From contig CAJUJL010000035.1 in assembly GCA_910586725.1 (NCBI GenBank), positions 1-29,502 of the forward strand: a stretch of DNA of 29,502 nt, given 5' to 3'. Below are positions 17,088 to 25,372 of this stretch, piece after piece. Positions within the stretch are counted from its first letter, which is position 1; each line of letters opens with the position of its first letter. The translations under genes and the position numbers were made by a program. The stretch is from an uncultured Lachnospiraceae bacterium. GTDB lineage: Bacteria; Bacillota; Clostridia; Lachnospirales; Lachnospiraceae. The notes under the pieces are model-generated. The model was not told the origin of the DNA. It saw only the letters and a program-made list of their open reading frames with translations, and made no database searches.

Positions 17088-19862
17088 TTATTTTGTGTTC
17101 AGCTGCAGGGTAACGGAATGCCGCGTATATTGCATGGACAACAAAGATTCCTTTATTGCATCATATAATTCTTCATGTCCTATTGCCTTCAAAATCTTAC
17201 GATCAAATATTTCTCTGTCTGCATCTTTTAACTCATGTTCCGTATCCATAACATTACGATTTTTGATTTTGTCAAACAATCCCACAATCTCCAAAGCATC
17301 TGTATCTGATATAACCTGCGGATTTATCATATATATGTTCCTTAACTTTGTGCTGCTTGCATCCAGGACGCCTAATCCTCTGCCAAAACCTATGGCTTCA
17401 ATTGCAAACATTCCATATAAAGAATTCAATAATGCATGTAATAAATCTTTCGATATATTGGTATTCTTCATTAGCATTCTGGTAAAACGCTGATCCACAA
17501 ATGTACTCTCATCGAACTTTGATACAAATAAACGTTTATCGGGATTAAGCGCAGTCACAAAATCCGCTTTTGCTGCATCATCCATTTCATACCAAAAATT
17601 TCCCGAGCGTTTTAATGCTTCTGGCAACAATTTGCCTGTTCCATTTCTAATATTCTCAAACTTTTCAATCCAGTTTAAAGCCCCTATATGGCCTAATTGT
17701 CGTAATTCATCTTTCGATTTATGGCAGCAAAATGCAACCATATCCGTTTGCGCCGTATATGATTTTAAGAATGCCGGATTTTTCAGAACCGGCTTAATAT
17801 ATTCACTCTCAATCCCACCATTTTCACAGGGATAAAACAAATCGTTCCATCCTCTGCGCTCACCTCTTTTTACAGTAAGAATTTCTTCAATCGGAATTAA
17901 ACATTCTGCCAACTCATTTACCCATGATACATCATGAAACAATGCATTTAATGTAATTCCCTTGTCTGTTATTCTCCTGATCATTTCAATAGAATAATCT
18001 TTAACAGATGCCACTGTACTGTCGATTTCTTCTCCCAGAACAATACTGTTTATGATGGTTTCCTGCTCATTGCTTTTCATTTGTTCTAAATCTTTATTCA
18101 GCATCCAAAAGTTGATTTCTGATTCCTGATTTGGCGCCATAATATCTTTTTTATTCAATATCAGTAAAGTTGCCACAACATCCGCATTCCTAAACCAACG
18201 TCCACAATTACTTATTACTACTGAAAGAATATCATAATAATACAGTAATGCATCGAAAAACTTCTTACCAATATCCGTGCCAAGCCATGAGTTAGATAAA
18301 ATAATTCCCAGCCTTCCGCCTTCTTTTAATAATTCATACAGCTTAAATGGCAGGTAATTATACAAATCTGTCTTTCCTAATGTAAATTCTATCCCTGTAT
18401 TGTCTTTTATCTGTCGTCTATACTCACTGATATATTCTATCTCATCCGCAGCTATTTTATTGTACGCAACAAATGGCAAGTTGGAAACAATGGCCCCAAA
18501 ATCTGGAATTTCCTTTTCTATTCCGCTACCATCCATCGGACTTTTGATTTCTATTTTATCTTTGCTTTTTATTGCAAATACATCTGATTGAAATATATTT
18601 AATGGAATATTTAAGGCCTCCATATTCGTTATTGCAATATTGGCAATCTGTAATGGATATGCATATTTATCGGCTATCCACGTAGTCATAAATGCAGCCT
18701 CGGAATCGCTCCGTCTTTCCGTTTTATTCTTAATGATTGCTCTTGCAATTGTTCCTGTTCCCGCGCACAAATCTGCGCATTCATCATTCCAATTATGAAT
18801 CGTTATTTGGCAAAGCAAATCAGCCAAACAATATGGCGTCGCATATTGTCCTCTTATTTCCCTTTTTGCTGTATGAACTGTTTTTTCCAATATTTCCTGT
18901 AAAACTGTCTGATCAATTTCTTCTATTTTATTTTCCACCAAAAATTGATTGTAGTCCACAATGTCTATCCATGTGTCCTCCGGCACAATCTCATTGTATT
19001 CCAGTCTTTTAAATACATTATAAAAATCCCCTTGATCTACAATCTCATCTATGATCGCATTTCCATCTGACGGCGTCGATGTATGATCTATCGTATCTAT
19101 CTTATAAGCACAATTGTGATACTTCTTTATCGTGTTTGCAAACATGATCCTGTTTGTCCAGTTCAATAAGATCGATTTCGCATACGCAGAAAACATGTTA
19201 TTCTCATCTTTATCATATTCTTCATGGAATGCATTCCACCATACTTTCAATCGGCGCTCCATTGTCATATTGCCGCCAACTTCTAAAATAAGGTTTTCCG
19301 CAACCAAATCCTTATTCCTTTGGATTATTTCTGTCATAAGTCCATCAGATATTGTTGTTTCAATAGACGATGCCAATAATGTCCCCTTGATTAGAAATTC
19401 ATTTACTGTTAAAACAATATCTTTTATCATTGGCAGCCACTCTGCTTTGTATGTGGTTACATCTTCTCGATTTTTTATATGATTCGTCCCGCTCCATACT
19501 TTAGCTTCCTCAAAAATGCCATTCACATTTTTTATGTATAACTTCCCATATGTAAAATTCCAAATAACAAAACTATTTAAATCTAAAGCGACTGCTTTTC
19601 TGGCAGCGTCCTTTATCAATGCTTCATCCGTTATTAAAACATCTGGCATCTTGAGTTCCCAGCCCTGTAAAATCCTATTTTGCGCTTCATCTTCATATAG
19701 TAAAACATCAGGAAACATACTTTTCTTATTTACGGAAAGCGTACTTTCTCCACCTGCGCTTTTAATCCTTAAATTCATCCCTTTGAGCATTGCTCTTATT
19801 TCTGAAATAATTACAATGGCCCAGCTTCTCTCATTCCGTCTAACAATTGTACCCTTACACAT
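17088..19862 (-). CDS. Nuclease-methyltransferase fusion restriction-modification protein (type IIG-like)
   Basis: A 924-residue protein. The N-terminus has a PD-(D/E)xK nuclease pattern: E39, FPDVLL with D52, and WELK with E69 and K71. A helical region follows, then an N6-adenine methyltransferase core with the AdoMet loop DLCAGTGTIARAI near 364 and catalytic SNLPF near 457 (family form NPPF/NPPY). The C-terminal third (about 650-924, with GERRGWNDLFYP and YIKPVLKNPAF) looks like a type I/IIG target-recognition domain. Nuclease, methylase and specificity in one chain is the type IIG design. The start codon directly follows the stop of the beta-class methylase gene (TAGATG), with AAGGAG upstream. 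The coding DNA is very AT-rich compared with the envelope genes to the left. Methylation-only activity cannot be excluded. Confidence 0.8.
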   Translation of the reverse strand: MCKGTIVRRNERSWAIVIISEIRAMLKGMNLRIKSAGGESTLSVNKKSMFPDVLLYEDEAQNRILQGWELKMPDVLITDEALIKDAARKAVALDLNSFVIWNFTYGKLYIKNVNGIFEEAKVWSGTNHIKNREDVTTYKAEWLPMIKDIVLTVNEFLIKGTLLASSIETTISDGLMTEIIQRNKDLVAENLILEVGGNMTMERRLKVWWNAFHEEYDKDENNMFSAYAKSILLNWTNRIMFANTIKKYHNCAYKIDTIDHTSTPSDGNAIIDEIVDQGDFYNVFKRLEYNEIVPEDTWIDIVDYNQFLVENKIEEIDQTVLQEILEKTVHTAKREIRGQYATPYCLADLLCQITIHNWNDECADLCAGTGTIARAIIKNKTERRSDSEAAFMTTWIADKYAYPLQIANIAITNMEALNIPLNIFQSDVFAIKSKDKIEIKSPMDGSGIEKEIPDFGAIVSNLPFVAYNKIAADEIEYISEYRRQIKDNTGIEFTLGKTDLYNYLPFKLYELLKEGGRLGIILSNSWLGTDIGKKFFDALLYYYDILSVVISNCGRWFRNADVVATLLILNKKDIMAPNQESEINFWMLNKDLEQMKSNEQETIINSIVLGEEIDSTVASVKDYSIEMIRRITDKGITLNALFHDVSWVNELAECLIPIEEILTVKRGERRGWNDLFYPCENGGIESEYIKPVLKNPAFLKSYTAQTDMVAFCCHKSKDELRQLGHIGALNWIEKFENIRNGTGKLLPEALKRSGNFWYEMDDAAKADFVTALNPDKRLFVSKFDESTFVDQRFTRMLMKNTNISKDLLHALLNSLYGMFAIEAIGFGRGLGVLDASSTKLRNIYMINPQVISDTDALEIVGLFDKIKNRNVMDTEHELKDADREIFDRKILKAIGHEELYDAIKESLLSMQYTRHSVTLQLNTK

Positions 19863-20723
19863 CTATCTCTCCTTGAATTCAGAAATTAGATTTTGCTCCT
19901 TTATGTATTTGCGAATTTTTTTATCAAGCTGCTCCCACGCCAAAAATAATCTTCTTTTTGCAACATCAATATAATCAATTTCTTCTCTTTTAAACAATGC
20001 AACATTTTCATTCTTTTCAATGCCGATAAAATTTCTTCCTTCCATTAAAGCGGCAACTAAAAATGATCCGCTTCCAAAAGTATTATCCAATACAATATCC
20101 CCCGGATTTGTATAGGTTCGTATCATGTACCTTCCCAATTCTATCGGTTTTTGTGTGGGATGTAATACAGCTCCTTCACATTCAGCCGTCTTAACGTATA
20201 TAATATCTGTCGGATAACGCTCCCCTTCGCTTGCCACATGAACCGGCTCAAAATCACCATAATTTCCACACAATTGATTTTTTCTTGTACCTTTATCATA
20301 CGGCTCACCTTGTGTCATCTGTGGATGATATGTCGGTTGCTTCTTATAAAATACACACACATCCTCATGCTTTCGAAGCGGCTGCTTCTTAGCGTTTAGA
20401 AAATTGGTTGGTTTTGATTTTTCCCAAACCCACTTATATTTGTAAATATTAGGCTGGCTTAAAATTAGTTTCGCTGTAAAAATTCCATTCGAAGTTAATA
20501 CGATCGCTCCATTTGGCTTAATAATTCGATTATACTGTTTCCATAACTCATCCAAAGAAATATAACAATCCCATTCATTTTGTGTCATTCCATATGGTAA
20601 GTCACAAAGAATCATGTCTACGCTTCCATCTGGTATTTCCTTCATATATTCAAGACAATCGCCTTCAAAAAGCCGATTTATTACCTTATCCATATCTATA
20701 ATCGGCGTATCTACTTTTTTCAT
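19863..20723 (-). CDS. Beta-class site-specific DNA methyltransferase (N6-adenine or N4-cytosine)
   Basis: A 286-residue amino-methyltransferase. The catalytic motif CDLPYGMTQNEWD starts near residue 40 (DLPY 41-44). The AdoMet-binding motif VLDNTFGSGSFLVAA comes later, with FGSG at 216-219; this order defines the beta class. HPTQKP lies near 185. AAGGAG stands 7 nt before the ATG. It abuts the 924-residue fusion with no spacer, so the two are cotranscribed and translation is probably coupled. It may methylate the second strand of an asymmetric target of that enzyme. It is the first gene of the island's right half, behind the promoter at 20760-20788. Confidence 0.88.
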   Translation of the reverse strand: MKKVDTPIIDMDKVINRLFEGDCLEYMKEIPDGSVDMILCDLPYGMTQNEWDCYISLDELWKQYNRIIKPNGAIVLTSNGIFTAKLILSQPNIYKYKWVWEKSKPTNFLNAKKQPLRKHEDVCVFYKKQPTYHPQMTQGEPYDKGTRKNQLCGNYGDFEPVHVASEGERYPTDIIYVKTAECEGAVLHPTQKPIELGRYMIRTYTNPGDIVLDNTFGSGSFLVAALMEGRNFIGIEKNENVALFKREEIDYIDVAKRRLFLAWEQLDKKIRKYIKEQNLISEFKER

Positions 20724-20759
20724 TCAATTACTCCTTGATTTTAATCATTTATCTAATAT

Positions 20760-20793
20760 ATCATAACATGCCGAGCGTTCGAACGCAAGTTCT
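20760..20793 (-). promoter_or_regulatory. Candidate promoter of the methyltransferase operon with a LexA-like box
   Basis: On the minus strand TATGAT (20765-20760) lies 17 bp from a weak -35 TTGCGT (20788-20783), about 37 nt before the start codon. GAACGCAAGTTC at 20781-20792 fits the Gram-positive LexA core GAAC-N4-GTTC and covers the -35. The perfect 12-bp palindrome GCGTTCGAACGC (20776... through 20786 region) overlaps it. The core has only 8 fixed bases, so chance is a real possibility. Confidence 0.4.
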
Positions 20794-20838
20794 TATATCG
20801 CTCCAGGAAATTCTTTCCTGATTGTTTTTCTATTTTGC

Positions 20839-20955
20839 TCAAATAATCCCCAGGAGAATATATCTTCCATTTGCAACGATAGATTTTCCAACGATGATTC
20901 TATCTTCATTTTCCGTTTTGTTTAACCCTTTTGGGGTTACCGCTATAACATTCAT
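20839..20955 (-). pseudogene. Truncated PP2C-type protein phosphatase (N-terminal stump)
   Basis: A 38-codon frame starting with ATG at 20955, only 3 nt after the stop of the AAA+ gene and with AAGGGG 8 nt upstream, so it was built as the next gene of that operon. Its peptide starts MNVIAVTPKGLNKTENEDR and goes on to IVGKSIVANG. This matches the beginning of bacterial PP2C phosphatases, where the Asp of NED/NQD binds metal. The rest of the roughly 240-residue domain (DGxGG and later metal aspartates) is missing: the frame ends in TGA at 20839-20841, and nothing PP2C-like follows in any frame before the methyltransferase promoter. The break probably marks the edge of the restriction-modification insertion. 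The family call rests on a short stretch. Confidence 0.6.
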
Positions 20956-20958
20956 AAT

Positions 20959-22839
20959 TTAACCCCTTGAACATTCCAATGCCGGAGGAGTTGCAACCGT
21001 ATTAATGTTGTCAATGGTTATGCTTGCATTGTCAAATATCTCATTATCGAACAAATATCTCGACAGCGGGTTAATCAGAAGATTTTCAACAACATTTCTG
21101 ATGCCACGACCACCGTTTTGAAGGTTGTTTTGCGTTTCTTCTGTCAAAACTTCCATAGCGCTATTGGAAACAGTCAGCACAATATGCTTTTCCACAGACA
21201 TATTTTTTATAATCTTATTTATCTGAGAATTCAAAATCAACTTTGCAACTTCAGGACGAATATAATCAAACACAACGATATTCTCGCCAATTCTGTTAAG
21301 AATTTCAGGACGGCCAAGTTGCAGCTTGAAATAATTTTCAATCGCTTCCCGAACCCGTACAGACATTTCCTGATAAGGCATATCGCTTGTAACATTCGCT
21401 TCACGCTGACCATTATCATTCACTGTGAAAATACCAAGGTTACTTGTGAAAATGATGATTGTTTCTGAAAAATAAATCGTATTTCCCTGTCCATCTGTCA
21501 TTCGACCGTCTTCAAGAATCTGCAAAAACTTATCCAGAATAGAAGGATGCGCCTTTTCAATTTCATCAAACAGTAAAATAGAAAACGGATTATTCTTGAC
21601 GGTATTCGTCAGCTGTCCGCCCGCTTCATAGCCAACATATCCCGGAGGCGCTCCAAGCAGCTTCTGATCACTGTGGCTTTGACCATACTCACTCATGTCA
21701 AATCGCTTACAACAACTTTCATCGCCGAACAATATTTCTGCGAGTGTTTTTGCAGTTTCCGTTTTACCGGTACCCGTAGGACCGGCAAAGAACAGAACTC
21801 CTTTTGGTCTTGTGTGTGAAGAGCCTTGCAATCCTGCCATTCCGGTAATCGCCCGCTTGATTACATCAAGGGTTTTTGTAATCGCGTAATCCTGTCCCTT
21901 GACTCGATTTTCAAAATCCGTCTTAGCGTTTCTGATTTTTTCAAGATCAAGACTTTTCCATGGATTTTCCCGAATCCCATACTTATATAGGTCTATTACA
22001 TCACACAAATCCCGCATGCTGATTTTTTCATTTTTACAAAGTCTGCGCAGACCATTGATCTCGGTAAAGCTAAATCCTTCTGTAAGCGCAACAAATTTAT
22101 TCTGAATCTTCTCAAGTTCATCGGGATTATCGTTATAACAGGCGCTATCTTCCATGTATACTTCACTGGAAAAGAAACTTGGGAAGTTCGGACCTTTCAC
22201 CAATGCTTCACGTTCCTCCTTAGACGGAGCAGAAAGAGTAATCATTTTGACATTTGGATTCTGTAAATAGAACCATGCAGGAACGTCATTTGATTTGTTG
22301 GTAATCAACACAAGCAGATTTTTCAAAATCCCGTTGCATACCGTTTTTACATCCTTTGCCTCAAGTGAAGCCTGCAAAAGCACGGTGAAGCTGTCTACTT
22401 CGCTTTGCTCCAGGTTATCAGGAGAAATGATGTATCGGGAAGCAAAATTCATTACAACGACAGATGCTTCCTTCGTTTGAGAAAGCATTTTGCGGACGAT
22501 ATAAGCCGCGCCGTCATTTTTGCTCCCGCCTTTAAAATCAGCCTTTATAGCGCCGTGGCATGCAGAACTTTCCACTAACTTTGCAAAGCTTTCAAGATAA
22601 CCTTCCTCACAAGTATTGTAAAAACCTCTCAGGCTATCATAGAAAATGATATTTTGGTATCCCATGTCCTTGAAACAAAAGTGTAAATATTCAGACAAGC
22701 GAAGAATGCTCCCTTTCGGAACGCTTCCTCTTACAGGATATTGATAGGAATCTAAAACATTTCCTTCTAAAATGATCAAGGGTTTAATCTTTGAAAAAAT
22801 GCCAAGCTCTTTATGCCATTTTGATATGTAATCGCTCAT
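20959..22839 (-). CDS. AAA+ ATPase with degenerate first domain and ClpB-like second domain
   Basis: From the ATG at 22839 (GGAGG 7 nt upstream) the protein has 626 residues. Residues about 15-290 resemble an AAA domain without a Walker A motif: strand IKPLIILEGN, a B-like ASVVVMNFA, sensor-like LLVLITNKSND, and a helical lid with LTEGFSFTEINGL. From about 310 a ClpA/ClpB second-domain ATPase follows: GPTGTGKTETAK near 355, the pore loop GYVGYEAGGQ near 400, Walker B LLFDEIEKAH near 426, sensor TSNLG, and the arginine-finger region GRPEILNRIG. The N-terminal Clp substrate domain and the ClpB middle coiled coil are absent. It is probably a hexameric protein remodeler acting on an unknown client. 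It is the last intact gene of the kinase operon. Confidence 0.85.
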   Translation of the reverse strand: MSDYISKWHKELGIFSKIKPLIILEGNVLDSYQYPVRGSVPKGSILRLSEYLHFCFKDMGYQNIIFYDSLRGFYNTCEEGYLESFAKLVESSACHGAIKADFKGGSKNDGAAYIVRKMLSQTKEASVVVMNFASRYIISPDNLEQSEVDSFTVLLQASLEAKDVKTVCNGILKNLLVLITNKSNDVPAWFYLQNPNVKMITLSAPSKEEREALVKGPNFPSFFSSEVYMEDSACYNDNPDELEKIQNKFVALTEGFSFTEINGLRRLCKNEKISMRDLCDVIDLYKYGIRENPWKSLDLEKIRNAKTDFENRVKGQDYAITKTLDVIKRAITGMAGLQGSSHTRPKGVLFFAGPTGTGKTETAKTLAEILFGDESCCKRFDMSEYGQSHSDQKLLGAPPGYVGYEAGGQLTNTVKNNPFSILLFDEIEKAHPSILDKFLQILEDGRMTDGQGNTIYFSETIIIFTSNLGIFTVNDNGQREANVTSDMPYQEMSVRVREAIENYFKLQLGRPEILNRIGENIVVFDYIRPEVAKLILNSQINKIIKNMSVEKHIVLTVSNSAMEVLTEETQNNLQNGGRGIRNVVENLLINPLSRYLFDNEIFDNASITIDNINTVATPPALECSRG

Positions 22840-22880
22840 TGGTAATCCTCCGTTTTTCACTCGCTAAGCGCTTTGTAATA

Positions 22881-23429
22881 TCAAAAACCAGGTCTGTGTA
22901 TTCCAACCGAAACAACACCGTCCGCAGTAAAAAAATTTTGAATTTTATTGCTTTCCGTTTTGAAATAAGCAATGTACTTATCTGCTTTTTTCTGATCAAA
23001 AATGAAAATTTTCTGATTGGAAGAACCTCTCAACAAGGAATTATCATTTCGTTCCTCTATGTATTCACCATCAATCAGGACACTTATATGCGCAAATATA
23101 TCCTCATTCAGCTCGCCATACTTATATCCCGTATACACAATAATATCATCCGAGATTTCGATCAGCATATCAAGTAAGCTCTGCAAATCTGACGCTTGAA
23201 ACATCGGATCACCACCGGTGATTGTAAAACCATCAATACGGTGTTCGCAAGCTATTATTTTAATCAGTTCAAATATTGTTTCCGGCGTAGTTTCATACCG
23301 TTCTTGGAATTTCCACAATTCAGGGTTACTGCATCCTTTGCATCTGCGCGGACAACCACAAAACCATATTCCCACCCGCTTACCGGGACCGAGGACTTCT
23401 ACGGGATACAAAACTCTCGCTACATACAT
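22881..23429 (-). CDS. NrdG-like radical SAM activating enzyme
   Basis: A 182-residue protein like the anaerobic ribonucleotide reductase activase NrdG, which uses a 4Fe-4S cluster and AdoMet to place a glycyl radical on a partner. The cluster motif is CPRRCKGC (C26, C30, C33). TITGGDPMF (the AdoMet-binding GGE/DP) lies near 75, and RGSSNQKIF near 133 is the family's C-terminal signature. No NrdD or other glycyl-radical enzyme is encoded nearby, and the gene sits between the FHA and AAA+ genes, overlapping the FHA gene by 10 nt. It therefore probably modifies something within this operon or supplies radical chemistry to it. GAGG lies 8 nt before the ATG. Confidence 0.85.
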   Translation of the reverse strand: MYVARVLYPVEVLGPGKRVGIWFCGCPRRCKGCSNPELWKFQERYETTPETIFELIKIIACEHRIDGFTITGGDPMFQASDLQSLLDMLIEISDDIIVYTGYKYGELNEDIFAHISVLIDGEYIEERNDNSLLRGSSNQKIFIFDQKKADKYIAYFKTESNKIQNFFTADGVVSVGIHRPGF

Positions 23430-24037
23430 TGTCCAATCCTCACCTGAAAATACGCCGCCTGTTCCTGGCGCTTATGATTAAGATTTGTTCCTCCAAGTCC
23501 GATTTCGTCGCCGTCTGTCAATTTGGTTTTTTCCATAATCTTCTTATTGTTGACATAGGTGAAGTTGGTATTGCTCAAATTCTCAATGAACCATTCGTCG
23601 TTCATCGTTGTTACCTTTGCATGAGATCTGCTTACATAGTTTTTGACTGACAGATATTCACTCATAGCGTTCTCACGTCCGATTATGATTTCATCGGTTA
23701 CTACCCGAAACGCATACGTACCATCCAGACTACGCAGCACAAGCGCCATCGTTTTTGTCTTCTCTTCCTCAACATCAGGAGCAGGGGTAATATCTGAAAT
23801 ATCTTCATTACATAAGCTGCACTTTCGGGCATTCGAAGCATTCTTTTGACCACACTCACAAACTCTGACCATTTTGAATGAAATTTTCACCTGAACGGCA
23901 GAGCTTTCCACATTCATCTTTTCTGTTTCTTCATCGGTAATCTTAACTCCGGTAAGATCTGATTCACAATTCATGCACTCAAATAATGCCGGAGGATTTT
24001 TGGTTTTGCACGAGGGACAAATTTTATACTTTTCCAT
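23420..24037 (-). CDS. Zinc-ribbon and FHA domain protein
   Basis: A 205-residue phosphothreonine reader. Two zinc-ribbon-like knuckles lie at the N-terminus: C7-x2-C10 with C21-x2-C24, and C60-x-C62 with C73-x2-C76. A linker rich in Glu, Asp and Thr follows. The FHA domain covers about 97-195 with the usual phosphate-binding residues: G120-R121, S136-R-S-H139 and N156 (LSNTNFTYVN in place of LxSxNGTxVN). FHA domains bind phosphothreonine made by Ser/Thr kinases, and such a kinase is encoded 1.8 kb upstream in the same operon. The start has AAGGAG 7 nt upstream. Confidence 0.88.
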   Translation of the reverse strand: MEKYKICPSCKTKNPPALFECMNCESDLTGVKITDEETEKMNVESSAVQVKISFKMVRVCECGQKNASNARKCSLCNEDISDITPAPDVEEEKTKTMALVLRSLDGTYAFRVVTDEIIIGRENAMSEYLSVKNYVSRSHAKVTTMNDEWFIENLSNTNFTYVNNKKIMEKTKLTDGDEIGLGGTNLNHKRQEQAAYFQVRIGQCM

Positions 24038-24040
24038 TCG

Positions 24041-25333
24041 TTACTCCTTCCTCATTGCTGTTTGCTTTGCTGCGGCTCTTCTTTGCTTCTTTGTCTGCAA
24101 CTTATCCGCTTTTTCAAACATCTGATAATCCGATGTGTTTATGATTTGTGCGTATTCAGCGCCTGGAGGAAGTAAAGAAATTCGATCCGCAAGCACAACG
24201 CCCCTAGCAAGCAGCCGTTTTTCAATCTCCTTGAAGTCTTCACAAAATTGTTCCATAGACTCGCACAATACAGAAGTTTCATGATCGTCGGGAAACCTGT
24301 CAAAATCGTCCATTCCACCAAGCTCCATGGCAATTCTTCCGTCGCTGGAATAGGTTACGCTAACAGCAGCTCCCTGGCCATAAGCATATAGCTCATTGCG
24401 GAAATGCTTTCCGTTTTTCTTTGTCACCTCACGACTGCCAATTACCGTATAGCCCATATCTTCCATTACTTCATCCAGGCAATTGCTGATATATCCCTGT
24501 TCATCATCTTCTGCAGCCGCTTCTTTTATGCGCCGAATCTCATTTTTAAGAACCTCCATCGAGGCAGTGCAACATGGATAGTCTTGCACAGCATAATCAT
24601 ATAGCTTACAGACAGCAAGATATTCCTCATATAAAAGCTCAAACGCTTCATGGCATACTTCAAATTCGTGCAAATAGTTTTTGCAGCGTTTCAGCAGAGG
24701 CGTGACCGATACGGAAAAAAAGTTTTTCAAAAATGTCTCCTCTTCCATAACATTCAACTTCTTGATGGCATTTTCAACTTCGCCCGCCAACTCAGCAGAC
24801 AAATTGTTATTGTTTTTCATTTCCATGAGTTGACCAATGGCTTTTTCTTTCCTCTCGTTTATAGTCGTTTGAGGCGCCGATTCCATGCCTGCAAATGAAG
24901 ATTCAAACCCTTTATCTATATCAGATCCCAGGCACGCTTGCAGCTTAGCCTCGTTTTGAGCTGAAATTTGAGATAATGCCGCGGCAAGCTTTTCCGCTTT
25001 TGCAAGGCTATCTGCAACTGTTTTAGATGTGCTTTGAAGAGCAGCGCCATCGTCGTTATTTGTTTCTGCCATAACGGAAACGACAGAGGAAATCAGGTTT
25101 TCCATTTCTTTCATTTTATCGAAGAAACCGCCATCATCACCTATGCGGTCCGCTAACTCCCCTGAAACTTGCTTTTCCGTCAAAAACATGCCACCAATCT
25201 GCAAAAGTTTTTTGTTATTTCTTCTAATACGCTCCAAAACGATTGCATTGATTTGCATTGTCATTCGCTGTTCTGCCAAACGCCTTCTTTGCACAGACGT
25301 CAGCGTATATCTTGAAGTCTTAGGGCCGCTCAT
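24041..25333 (-). CDS. Coiled-coil protein of unknown function (MSGPKTSRY N-terminus)
   Basis: A 430-residue soluble, mostly helical protein that I cannot assign to a characterised family. It opens MSGPKTSRYTLTSVQRRRL, a basic N-terminal signature I associate with uncharacterised firmicute proteins. Long helical and coiled-coil stretches fill about 15-270. A compact domain follows at about 285-400, with YTVIGSREVTKKNGK and AVSVTYSSDGRIAMELGG, which looks like a beta-sheet. The lysine- and arginine-rich tail is KKQRRAAAKQ. There is no signal peptide or membrane helix. It lies 3 nt before the FHA gene, so it is in the operon. A scaffold or AAA+ client role is possible but not shown. Confidence 0.8.
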   Translation of the reverse strand: MSGPKTSRYTLTSVQRRRLAEQRMTMQINAIVLERIRRNNKKLLQIGGMFLTEKQVSGELADRIGDDGGFFDKMKEMENLISSVVSVMAETNNDDGAALQSTSKTVADSLAKAEKLAAALSQISAQNEAKLQACLGSDIDKGFESSFAGMESAPQTTINERKEKAIGQLMEMKNNNNLSAELAGEVENAIKKLNVMEEETFLKNFFSVSVTPLLKRCKNYLHEFEVCHEAFELLYEEYLAVCKLYDYAVQDYPCCTASMEVLKNEIRRIKEAAAEDDEQGYISNCLDEVMEDMGYTVIGSREVTKKNGKHFRNELYAYGQGAAVSVTYSSDGRIAMELGGMDDFDRFPDDHETSVLCESMEQFCEDFKEIEKRLLARGVVLADRISLLPPGAEYAQIINTSDYQMFEKADKLQTKKQRRAAAKQTAMRKE

Positions 25334-25372
25334 CTTTTCCTCCTATGGTATTTCTTTTATAGCATCATCCGT

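Noticed and set aside
17088..20723. BREX or type I restriction system
   Set aside because: No PglZ, BrxC, HsdR or separate HsdS gene is present; one chain carries nuclease, methylase and specificity regions.
20793..20909. A 38-codon minus-strand frame (MKIESSLENLSLQ...) overlapping the PP2C stump, which continues 15 more codons after its stop
   Set aside because: It overlaps the better supported stump and the promoter, has a weak ribosome site and matches nothing I recognise; a gene remnant is possible but unproven.
20918..20945. Small hairpin AACCC-TTTTG-GGTT after the AAA+ gene as a terminator
   Set aside because: The stem is only 5 bp, there is no T run on the minus strand, and it lies inside the phosphatase stump.
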